From positions 258,908 to 322,907 of the forward strand of contig LSYV01000046.1 of NCBI GenBank assembly GCA_001584585.1: DNA of 64,000 nt, in the 5' to 3' direction. The stretch is from Gonium pectorale (taxonomy: Eukaryota; Chlorophyta; Chlorophyceae; Chlamydomonadales; Volvocaceae). The notes beneath the pieces are model-generated. The model searched no databases and was not told the origin of the DNA. It saw nothing but the letters and a program-made list of their open reading frames with translations. Shown here piece after piece: positions 23,214-33,392 of this stretch (position 1 is its first letter; every line of letters begins with the position of its first letter). The position numbers were made by a program, and so were the translations under genes.

Positions 23214-26200
23214 TCACATGTACCCTCCGAAACCACCGCCTCCGCCGCCCCCGAAGCCGCCGCCGCGACCTCCCCATGGCATGCCCGGCCGCGGCCCCAG
23301 CCCCAGCCCCGGCCCCAGCGTGCCCGGGAGTGGATGAACGCCCGGGAGGCCGCCCCCCGAGAACAGCCCGCCGCGGGGGCCACCGAAGACGCCGCCAGGG
23401 CCGCCACCCAGCAGAGGCCCGGGGAGGCGGTCGTAATCTAGGGGCCGGGGGGAGAGGGCACGGAGGGCGGCCAGGTGGGGTGCGGGCGTGGAGTTCGACG
23501 GGCGGGTCTCGTGAGGCATAGCAGACTCGCTTTGGGGTGGGGGTGAGGGTGGGCGCGGCGGAGGGCGAGAGGGCTCCCGAGGAGCGGGCCCACAAGAGGG
23601 GGGCCACGAGCGTGGGGCCGTGAGCATGGAGCGCCGTACCTCCGACTGAACACAGTGGTGGGCGACGCGGCTGCGCAGTGGCAGCGGCAGCGAGGAGATG
23701 TGCACAAGGGAGGCGGGTGCAGGAGGCGGAGCCGCCCCCCAGGCCCCGAGTCACAGTGCTTGTGGCACCCCTTGACTTCATGGAATGCACCTGGCCAGAC
23801 ACGTCACCACCTTGCGCAGCTGCAAACCCAACGCATGCGGCCCCGGGACGAGACGAGACGAGACAGAGCCCGCACCTCCGCCGATGGCACCGGGCGGCAT
23901 GAAGGGCGGGCGCATGAAGGGCGCCATGGGGGGCGGGCCCCAGGCGGGCGGCGGCGGCCGGAACACCTGCCTGCGGGGCCGGCAGCGAGAGACAGCAGGT
24001 GAGAGGGCCGGCGGCGCCAAGCGCTCAGGCAAGCTGCCCACGGGTGGTGCGTGGCAGGAAGGAGACGAAAGTGGCCACCGTACCGGCGGCGCAAGAGGCG
24101 GCGCAAGAGGTGGCGCAAGAGGCGGCGCAAGAGGCGAGAGGCGGTCGCTCGGCGGGGCGAAGTGCCAAGTGGCACAAGCAGTATGTGGACCCCCGGGGGT
24201 GCGTCACCGTAAGACCCACTGCAGCGACGCAAAGTCACGGTCATGTCTCATGTGATGCTGAAATGCCGTGGGCACCTTGACAGCACATTGCACCGTACGG
24301 GCAACACCGGTTGGAGCCAAGCGCCCCGCCTCCCACCCCCGCTCGGGTCAAGGTACTGTTGTGGCGTGGTGAGGGCGGCTTTGACTGCAGATTGCCTAGC
24401 TGCAAGTCACAACAGGTTGCTCGCCAAGGCACCTCGCCCCACTGGCTCTGGTTCTGGCGCTGGCTCCCTCCCTCCCTCCAGCGGTGCTGGTGGGGAGCGC
24501 TGCCGCAGCGGAGGCGCAGCGCAGCGGCAGCGCTGCCCGCGCGGGTCGGCCTGCGCGCCCCTCGGCTGACTCAGATGGCAGGGCTGGGAGGAGTAGGATG
24601 AGGGCGAGGAGGCGCGCCAGAGGGGGCGTGCCAGATGGGGCGTTAGCTCCACCCCTCTACCGATACATACCCGCCCGCCCGCCTGCCCGCCCCTGCCTAC
24701 CTCCGCCGGCGCATCTCGGCCCGATCCCTCCACCTCCGCCCGAACACGAACTTGTAGCCGCGCGCGTTGGCGAGCGCCACGTCGGCCGCCGGCGCGGAAG
24801 GCCCGCCGGGGCCGCCGCCGAACTCCGCCTCATAGAGCGGCCGCCAGAGGGCGTCCTCGGAGGCGAGCGCGTGGAGCGGCGTGCAGACGCGGCTGAGCGC
24901 GGCCAGGTCGCGGGGCTGGCGTGGGAAGTGGGGGCCAGGGTGGCGGCAGCAGGCGGCGGTTTAGGTGGTGGTGGTGGCGGCGGCGGCGGTGAAGGCACCC
25001 CATGTACGGCATACACAAGAGCTGGAGAGGGCGCTGAGTGCATCTGCGCGCGTGCGCTGATGGCTGCCGGTCGGGTCACTGGTTCGTTGGTGCAATCGGG
25101 GTGCGGTCATGCGGTCCGGCGGTCTGGTGCAGTGCAACAACAGAGACCGCAGGCCAGCAGGAAAGACCCGTGGCGGCTGGCAGTTGGCGGTTGCGCCCTT
25201 GCCTCTCCGGGCGTTACCTACTTACTGCGGTGAGTTGGTGCTGCTATGGTGGTGGTGTGAATGGGGTGCGGTGGGGTGGGGTGGGGTGGAGGCTCGTGCG
25301 GTACGGCGGCGCGGCCAGGTTGGGTGGGCTCGTCCTCGCGTCCGGCAAATCCGAATCGCATGCTGCTGAGTATGCTATGCGAGCTGCCGGGCGCTGCGCC
25401 ACCGCATGCACGATTACGGTGCGGTGATGTGGTCTGCATTCATTCAAACCGCGGCAGGAGGCTGCGCCGCCATGCGCAGTGGCCTCCAGGCTCTACTGCC
25501 TCAGGAGCCGCAGCAGCCTTCCATCGTCTCCTACAAACCCTTTGATTGTGGTGCTAATGGGTGTCAGTGTGTCATTACAAAACCTCTACCCCCCTCTACT
25601 CCCTTCCTAACCCCGCCAGACAGACCCCGGCACCGACTCCCCGTCGCACCTGAAGCAGCTTGAGTATGCACAGCTGCAGCTCCAGGGGAAGAACCAGCAG
25701 CCCCAGCGGCGGCGCCAGCCCGGCGGCGCGGCACGCCGCCGCAAGCAGCGGCAGCGCTAGCCCGTCCTTCAGCTGCCGCCAGCCCGGCGGCGCTGCCGGT
25801 GCGCCCCCGCCGCCTCCGCCGTTGTTGCCGTACTCGGACAAGTCGATCTTCAGTGTCACCAGGCCGCTGGTACCGCGCCCACCGCCGTCGTTGGCGTTAC
25901 AGCATATTCCATGTATGACAAGGTACTGACCCATGCTATACCAGTGCAGCTTGACGATGGCCTGCTGCTGCTGCTGCGGCGGCGGCGGCGGCTTTTCCGC
26001 CCCTGATCCCGCCCCGGCGGCGTCCCCGCCGCCGCCGCCACTGCTGCTGGGCTCCGCCATGCCATCAGCCTGCCGTGCCTCCGCCATCTCGACGTCGCCG
26101 CCGCCAGCGCCGCCATCAGCCACCGGCGGTGCGAGGCTATCCATTATGTACGGGCAGCCGTACAGGAGCTGACGCGGGAGGGCGCTGGGCTGGCCCGATG

Positions 26201-28347
26201 CGAGGGCCAGGGCCGGCAGGTCCTGCGGCCGCAAGCGGAGAGACGCATGGACACGAGTGGGCGATCAGGAGGACGACGATGAGTACAGCGTGCCGGCGCA
26301 AAAGCATCAAAGACCACAAGGACATGGACCGGCACGGGGGCAAAAACAAATCATAAAAAAATATCATAAAGGCCACATGGACATGGCCCAGCTGGGGCAA
26401 GGGAAGCACAGGCGCAAGGCACGCAGGCACATTGGTGATGATGTCACATGCGAGGCGTCGGCGCAGGTGTGGTGTGGCTGGCGACCTGGCCTGGCGGAAT
26501 TGAGGAGGGGTGCTGCGAGCAGGGCTGCGCCACGCGACGCTGTGCGACACTTCTGTGGCCAGCCAAGCCCCCTGTGACCCTCCCCTTGCCTCCTCCTAAC
26601 CTCCATTGCACTACCACCAGCAATCACGCTAGTGTAGCCACGCCCCGGCGCATGACACCGCGTTGGGCGTCCCGGGCCCTTCAGGCGAAAGGCCATCAAG
26701 GCCCTCCGAGACCAGTGAGGCCGCGCACTCGCCTGGAGCCCGCGGAAGCCTGCCTCCGCCATGGCGCAGTCCAGCAGCAGCAGCGCGCGGCTGCCGGCGG
26801 GCAGCGAAGACCAGCGAGTGGAAGCACCAGCGGCACCAGCCGCCGCCACTGCCGCAGGAGCGGCACCCGCGCCACCGGCGGAGGGGCCTGCAGCTCCGGC
26901 GGCGCCCACGCCGGCGCCGCCGGTGGCGCCCGCTGCCGTGCCACGTGTGAGAGGCAGCGGTTCCAGTAGGCAACGGAGCCTGAGCGACACCCCGGGGGGG
27001 AGGCCCTGAGGACCGGGTTGCAGGTGGGAGGATGCGTCGGGAGGGAGCGGGATGGGGATTGCATGGGAGACGGGCAGCCCCCGCCGAGCACGCCGGCAGG
27101 AGCACTGAACAGCCGAGAAGCGCCGGTCTAGGCGCGGGAAGCGGGAAGCGGGAAGCGGGAAGCAATGCGGCAGTGATACAGGGCTGGGCTGTACGGCACA
27201 ACGGTACCGACGAGCGATACGGCGTGGTGCCAGCGGCTTACAACCGGGAGGTAGCTACGATGTGGCAGCCAGCAAAGAGCGCCTCCTCACCCTGGCCCCC
27301 AGCACGTCCTCGTCGCCACTGCCAGCGTCCCCGTCCTCGGCTGCCGCTGCCGGCTCAGCGTCCAACATCGCCGCATCGCCGCCGCCACCGCCGTTGCTGC
27401 TGCCGCTGCCACCGGCCGCGGCCGGCGCCGGGCCGCCGCTGCGCCCAGCTGTTGCCTGCTCGGCGCCCTCGGCCGCTCGCTTCTGCGGCCGTGAACCTGG
27501 TCCGTACCCCACCGCCGCCTCTGCCTCAGTCGCCGACAGCCGCGCCGCTCCCGGCGCTGTACCGTTCCCTTGGGAGGCATCGGCGCATCCGTTGGCCTAT
27601 CGGTTGGTTTTATAAGCCGGTGCGCAGCGGGCGGACCGAGTTGTTCCAGCAGGTGCATAGAAGATATAAGGACATGATGCCTAATGGATTGGTGCGAAGA
27701 TGAAGCCAGGACCTCGGGCTGGCATCCTCTGGCCCGTCGACCGTCCCATGGGTCACACGGGGCCTCACAGTCGACACACTCACCGCAGGCCGGCCCTCAC
27801 CTACTAATTGATTCCCTAGGACCCTGCAGAACGCGTCTTGAATCCTCACTCACCTGTCCAATCGCTGTGGTGGCCGCGGGTCCCGAAGCGGCCGGCGCGG
27901 GCGGCCCGGACCGCACTGGGGCACGTGCATTGGCGGCCGCGGTAGTTGCTGCCCCGGCCGCACATGCGGTGTTTCCCGGAGGATCAGGCGCTAAGAGCCA
28001 GAGTAGATCGCCGTTGCAGAGTCCGAGAGAGTCGATTGGGGCATCCGGCTCGGACGTGATTGGCGTCTGGGTGGGATGAGGGGGATGGGGTCAGGAAACC
28101 ACGCGGCGCGGACACAAGGTTTGCAGCGAGGGCAAGAATTACAGTACGCGTAGCATGCGGTCCTTGCCCGGCATTGCAAGTTGCTCCCTCTCACCTTTTT
28201 GTTCAGGGACAGTTGCAGGGGTGCGTCCGCGGGTAGGCACAGCGTCCTGCGGCACTCCGCCTCCAGAGCAGTCCAAGAACATCCTTGTGGAAGATCTAGC
28301 TTGTGTGCAGCCCCGGTGGAGGCCACTTTGAGACGCAGTTTCGGCAT
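23214..28347 (-). CDS. FBXO7: FBXO7-type F-box protein (Ubl, FP-like domain, F-box, Pro-rich tail)
   Basis: Eight exons (28195-28347, 27854-28066, 27291-27482, 26733-27005, 25650-26222, 24701-24915, 23876-23970, 23214-23437) join in phase to 645 residues. Order matches animal FBXO7. First an N-terminal ubiquitin-like domain (MPKLRLKVAS ... SLGLCNGDLLWLL), then an Ala/Gly/Glu linker. The FP/PI31-like domain follows (GSRALLLLDCAMAEAGF; KLHWYSMGQYLVIHGIC; LKDGLALPLLAAACR). The F-box is LGLLVLPLELQLCILKLLQ / PRDLAALSRVCTPLHALASE / LWRPLYEAEF, followed by GRRWRDRAEMRRR. The tail has the FBXO7-like PFMPPGAIGG, YDRLPGPLLGG and Gly-rich end. FBXO7 is a substrate receptor of SCF ubiquitin ligases that also binds proteasome-assembly factor PI31. 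Intron 4 begins GCGAGTG, a GC-AG intron. It is divergent with the gene at 28603. Confidence 0.92.
24085..24132. repeat. 12-bp tandem repeat, four units, in an FBXO7 intron
   Basis: Four consecutive copies of GGCGGCGCAAGA (one with a T substitution) lie between exons 23876-23970 and 24701-24915. A simple minisatellite without spacers. Confidence 0.85.
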
Positions 28348-28602
28348 CGCGCAGCTAGGTCTTTTCAGCCGCGTGCCTGCTTATGTTATGATAAAGGTGG
28401 CCTTCACTGAGAATCAGGCACAAGATAGATTTATGTAGTTGCATGGGAAGGAGGTGTACAGGCTTGCGCGACCCGTACCTGGTATCGGAGCATGTGTATT
28501 TGTCGCGAGTTTTGCACTCCTAAGATTGTCAAAGTCAATTCTCCTTTTTATTACGTTGACAACATTTGGAGTGCAGAGCTTGCATTGGCTTGAAGTTTAA
28601 GC
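28348..28602. promoter_or_regulatory. Short bidirectional promoter region
   Basis: Only 255 bp lie between the FBXO7-like ATG (minus) and the ATG of the next gene (plus). The sequence is clearly more AT-rich than its surroundings (for example TTATGTTATGATAAAGG, CTCCTTTTTATTACG), as expected of a shared divergent promoter in this GC-rich genome. No specific element was identified. Confidence 0.5.
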
Positions 28603-30908
28603 ATGGAGCGGTTGAGTCCGGACGAAGACGAAGATGTGCACGGAGTAATAGAGGTAGATGACGCCCATGGGAGCAGCAGCGATGAAGACGATGCCAAGGT
28701 GGCCAGCACCTCGGGCGAGCACTTCGGCAAGTCGCAAGTCTTCGTCGTCCGGGCTATTAGCAAGGCGTCGACTGGCTATCGGCCGTCCGTAACATGTGAT
28801 GGATTCCTAGCGGACGTCATAGTCACGCATTCCGGTGAGGGCATGTGCTAACCCCCTCTGCCCCTCATCTCCCACCCCCCGCACACGTTGCCATGGAGCG
28901 CCATCCCCCACGCCCCAACTCCTCTCGTCTTCCTGCACAGGATACATCCTCTCTCCCCTCGGGTCCAACCAGCAGCTCAGCTTCAAGTACGAACCCCCAT
29001 CGCCGAAGTTCAGCCGAAAGAGGCCAGGGTCGATTTCGTACAGGTGCGCCCAGCCCATACCCGTGGCGTCTCGCCGCGGTGCCAGCGATCAGTAGCGCTG
29101 CCCGGCAGGCGTGGGTCTCAAGTTGCAGAAGGGACTGCTGCGGCTGCGGCTGGCAGGCGCGGACCGCTATCCGCATTGTGGCGAGCTGGGAGGAGGGCAG
29201 CGGGGCCGGCAGCTGTGGAGCGCACAGCACGAGCCGGTAGCCGTTAACTACACGTGACGATGCGATGGGCTAGTAGTGAGCTAACATGGGCTAGTCGGAA
29301 GCCAAGACACCTACTACCACTTACCCCTAAGAGGCGTCGCGCAACAGACGTGGAACTGACCGCAGTTCCGCCGCGACAGGGACGGTGCACAACCAGACCG
29401 CCCCGGCCCCCGTCTCTGCCCCCCAACTCCGCCCCGCCCCGCCTCCCGGCAGGCTGCAGCTGCTGCAGGGCTCCCAGTTCCTCTACTCCCTACGCGGGCT
29501 GCCCAGGACGCTGCGGTGCCAGCGGCGGGCCCGGGCGCTGGAGTGGGGGCCCATCCACGTGGTGCGTACACGTGCCTGGCGGGCGGCAGTGAGGGGAGGG
29601 GAGGGGTACCCGCCCGCGGGGTGCCTGTATGTGTGTATGTGTGTGGTGGTGGGGGGGTGCACGCGCGGTCTGTAGGGAATCCAGGGCGCGGGGCGTGACG
29701 GCTGGTGCGCGGCACCGAACCGCTTGCGGCCGGGAGAACACATGATAGAGAGGCGCTGCCGCACACCGGTTGCCGAGTGCCCGGATGCCAGCTTCCGGGC
29801 GCCGATGGGCCAGCGGCGCGCACGAGGTAGGGCCACAAGAGGCGCTGCAGAGCAGCACCGCGTGGCATCGGCACGACCGCCTCCTCCACGGCCCGAGCGA
29901 CAGCTCCTCGGCCTCCCTCTCCCCTAGGGCGGGTGATCGACCCCCCTTTCCGGCCCTCCCCGCACCACCCCCTCGTCCCCTCGTCCGTTTGCATACGATT
30001 CGGTGTCCGCGGCGCGACCCGTTTCCCTTCGCCACTGCCCTCCTCGTCCGCCCTCCCGGACCTACCACCCAGGTATTTGCCTCGGAGGCGGACCTGGACA
30101 CCTTCCTGGCCACGATCAAGTACGTGCAGGCAGAGGAGGTCGCCGGGGAGCAGGAGGCTCAGGCGCAGGCGCGCGTGGAGCTGACGCGGCGGCTGAGCGC
30201 AGGGAACTGGAACCCCGGCGGCGCTGAGGGGCCAGGCGTGGTGTGGCCGGCGGCGGCGGCGGAGCTCTGGCTCGACTCGGGTGCAGCAGGTGGGGTACGG
30301 TTGCGCGGGAGAGGAGACGGGGGGATGTACCGTAATAAAGAAGACGGGGCACAGGTCAAAGCACGGGAGGAGCTCTGCAGAGACGGACACGGGCAGCAGG
30401 AGCGCGGGCCGTTCCGTCGCGCTGCTGCTGCCACTGCTGACGCTGGCGTTGTGCTCAGAAGGGTACTCGCTTGTGCGCCGCCGCCCTCCTTGCGTCTGTG
30501 CCGCCACTCTTGCAGCGGTATTCGCCGGTAAGGCCGCACGGGTTGGTAGGGCCCCGTACAGGCAACACACGTCTGTAGTTAGGATCGCCTCTCCTGAAGT
30601 GTTCCCGGCCCTTCGCATCATGGCTGGGAGGTGGCAGCCCCAACTGGCAGGTCCCCGTCCCGAAGCTTGCTTTTGTCCTTGTCGCGCCCACCGCAGGCCC
30701 CTCTGGCGGGTCGGGCCGGGCAGGGCCCGGCCCGCCCGGCGCCCTGGGGGAGTTGCTGCGGCCGCTGCGCGGCCGGGAGCTTCGGCTGCCGCTGCTGGGC
30801 CCGACGCCGCTGCCGCTGCTGGTGGCGTCTGCCGGGGTTGCGGCGCTGGCGGCGCTGACGGGGGCTGTGCTGCTCGCTTCGCGGTCGCGGCGGGGGGCTG
30901 GGCGATGA
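28603..30908 (+). CDS. Acidic, tail-anchored protein of unknown function
   Basis: Exons 28603-28834, 28941-29043, about 29109-29236, 29460-29561 (or from 29453), 30074-30291 and about 30698-30908. The N-terminus is acidic (SPDEDEDVHG, SSSDEDDAK), followed by a compact region (VTCDGFLADVIVTHSGYIL SPLG, SFKYEPPSPKFSRKR), then VGLKLQKGLLRLRLAG, QGSQFLYSLRGLPRTLR and a helical, Glu/Ala-rich stretch (DTFLATIKYVQAEEVAGEQ). The last exon ends in a hydrophobic segment (PLLVASAGVAALAALTGAV) plus SRSRRGAGR, which fits a C-terminal membrane anchor. No family is recognised. Exon 2 ends in phase 2 while the best frame of exon 3 needs phase 1, so one junction is misread or one base is wrong. Other junctions agree. 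Confidence 0.65.
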
Positions 30909-32952
30909 TGGAAACGTGGGCCGGCCGGTTGGGGGCGGCATGGCACGGCCGCCCTTGGGAGAGGGGGGGGGTGGTGGGGCGGCTCCGCCCAGAGTGGGGG
31001 GGGCCAGGGCAAGGTGGCCCAGGGCGGGGGGCCCCCAGGGCGGGATGACCCAGAACGGGTGGGCGCAGGGGGCATATGCTCGGAGGACGAGGTGCGGATG
31101 GCACCACAGTCCCGCATGCGTGCCTCGTTGTATCGGGACGCGAACACTGACAAATGCCCTCGTTCCGGCCGAGGCCATTCAAGGTAGGTAGGACTAGTGC
31201 TCGTCGTGGCACTGGCTCCAACGTTAGGGGCGCTGGTGGGGAAGGGCGGCGCGCAACAGCCGCAGTGCGGCGCCCCGGTGCCTCGCGGACATGCGGTGCT
31301 TTCGCCGCATTGCATGCCGTCCAGTCAACGGCGCGGCCCAGTGCGTTCGCCGTGTTGGCCCTGGCGATTGCGTGGCCTCCGGAGCTGACGTCACTGTGCT
31401 GCATGCACAGTCGCACACATAACGAACGGACATGTTGACAAGGTACGGGTTTGCCACGAGTTGTGCGGATGCGGTCGGCTCGCCTGCACGGGCAGTGCCG
31501 CGGGTTCGGTTTTGTCACGTGGCAGTTGCGGACGCGGCATGTGTTGTGAGGCGACCTCATGGGCTCACGCGCTCTCTCCGGGTACATGTGGTCGTACGGT
31601 AATCTCGGAGCCAGCTTCGTGGACTGCTACTACTCGTACCTGCTGACAGGTACTGGGCCACATGAGCCAAGTCTATCCTGGCTTTGACGTGTGCGATGCT
31701 GTAGAGGCCGCTGCAATAATTCCTGACCCCGGCAAGTACTGGCAGCCCCGCCTCGCGCACCATGATGCACTGACAGCACCCGGGATTGCCGAGTGCGAGG
31801 TTGGTTGCTTCTCTGCGTCGCCGGCAACCATGGGGCATGGCTACGAATCCGGCCCTGCGGTGTGTCCATGATATCTTGCCCGTCGACCCGCGGTTTTCTC
31901 TGCCAATGTTGTCGAAGGCAGCTGCAAATGCGGGGCCATACTAAGCCGACTTCTTGGGGCGGGCTGCGTGGGTGTCACGATGGGCCCACGGCAGGCGGCA
32001 TACGTCGAGCAAGAGAGTGTGTTACATCGAGCAAGCTTTTGGACTCACCGGCATCTTAATGCCGAGCTGCACTGCTGGCATGTACCCGAGGCGCATGAAA
32101 GCAGAAGTCCCGAACGAACGACGCCTACTAGGGCGCAGGATGGTGACGCGGATGGTTGATACGGACGGTCTGCCTCCGGCGGGTGCCCTCAGAACTAACA
32201 CTCAGGCAACTTTGACGCTTTCGCTCCAGGGTAACGGCAGGTTTGATGATGCTTGTAACAGCACTACGAGCCGTGCACTCGTCAGCCATGCCAAGCAGGA
32301 CTGCGGTCTGTAGCCGTGCGCTGCCGGGCTCCTCCACAATGAGTAAGCGCGTGCTCATAACACGGCGGGCCCACAGCATACGCGCCAACCATCACCCTGA
32401 AGCTGCAACAGCGGCGCGCGACAGCCCAGCCGCGGCGTCCGCTCTTCACACAGGTTCACACACTCCCCAAGCCACCGCCACTCGTGGACGGCGGCCTTGA
32501 TACAAAGCCCGCCTGCCTCCTCGCAGGACCAAGCGCCGGCCCCAGGGCCACCTACAGTACCAGGGTCGTCTTCGGTAACGAGCCGTAGTGTCCGTCCCCT
32601 AGGGCGCAAGCAGCACCAATCGTGTCCGAATGTTTTGGTTGCATCCTCGCCTCCCGTCTAAATGGCCTTGCCTGTTTTGAAAACAGCGCTCTCGGGCGCT
32701 CTGTCCGGGTATACACGTGCTTGCGCCTCGCACGTGCAACACCGCACGAGACGCGCGCGCCTCATCATCATCAAGCGCTGTGATGAGGAGCCGCCGCTCG
32801 CCGCTCGCTGCTCGCGCGCCCCGTTCGAGCCCACGCGCACGGACGGCACCCAGCCGAGACGATTGAAGACGTCCAGAGGGAGTGGCGCACAGGTAGCTTG
32901 CACCGGCCGCATCAGCGGCTGGCGACGCATACCCGGCCGCACCTCATAATCC

Positions 32953-32995
32953 GCGTCGTACAGTGAATACTGTACGTGCACTGTACGGTGCACAT
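32953..32995. repeat. Two adjacent inverted repeats
   Basis: GTACAGT-GAAT-ACTGTAC is a perfect 7-bp inverted repeat with a 4-base loop. It is followed at once by GTGCACTGTACGGTGCAC, whose ends GTGCAC/GTGCAC are self-complementary. They could form two neighbouring hairpins in the 3' region of the PARP16-like gene. Confidence 0.6.
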
Positions 32996-33177
32996 GCGCT
33001 CCGTGCACCTCGCACTCACGAAAAATCACATATTCCCCGCGCGTTCACTCCCGCACCTACTCGGCGCATGTCCTTGTAGTTGTGATACCCACCTCGGGGC
33101 GATCAAAAGTCATCGACTGTCGTCAATATCAACGACTTTGTAGACTCCTAAGACCAGTGCTGCCGAATTGACTCCAG

Positions 33178-33270
33178 GAAAGCGCCTCCCTCAGCCGCCG
33201 CCTAGCGGCCACGAAAGCACCAGGAAACGCCTCCCTCGACCGCCGTCTAGCGGCCACGAAAGCACACGCA
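33178..33270. repeat. Tandem duplication of about 46-50 bp
   Basis: A block beginning CAGGAAA(G/A)CGCCTCCCTC and ending TAGCGGCCACGAAAGCAC occurs twice in a row with few differences, just downstream of the PARP16-like stop codon (the gene is on the minus strand). Confidence 0.75.
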
Positions 33271-33392
33271 CCCCGCACCACCACCCGTACTACAGCACCC
33301 GGGCCGACGAGGGCAGAGCGACGGGTCTCTGTACTCTGGCTCCAGGATCCCGCAGCACGCCCTTCGACATTCCATTGCATGACGAGGCCCAC

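Larger units (their letters stand above)
30909..33392. other. Intergenic region without a convincing gene
   Basis: About 2.5 kb between convergent genes, so it should contain both 3' UTRs. A TGTAA lies at about 32249 (+) and TTACA at about 32022 (the signal for the minus-strand PARP16-like gene). Composition is mixed and codon bias absent. Contains palindromes at 32953-32995 and a tandem duplication at about 33178-33270. A minus-strand open stretch (32658-33029) begins at GTG, not ATG, and was not accepted. Confidence 0.4.

Noticed and set aside
24085..24132. Short direct repeats considered as a CRISPR array
   Set aside because: 12-bp units abut without spacers, lie in an intron of a eukaryotic gene, and no cas-like gene exists.
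29314..31587. Minus-strand open frame of 757 codons
   Set aside because: It is antisense to the exons of the gene at 28603-30908, has no domain or splice logic, and its Pro/Arg/Ala-rich content is what the complement of GC-rich coding DNA gives.
32658..33029. Minus-strand open frame of 123 codons
   Set aside because: Starts at GTG rather than ATG, lacks codon bias, and lies in the 3' region of the PARP16-like gene.
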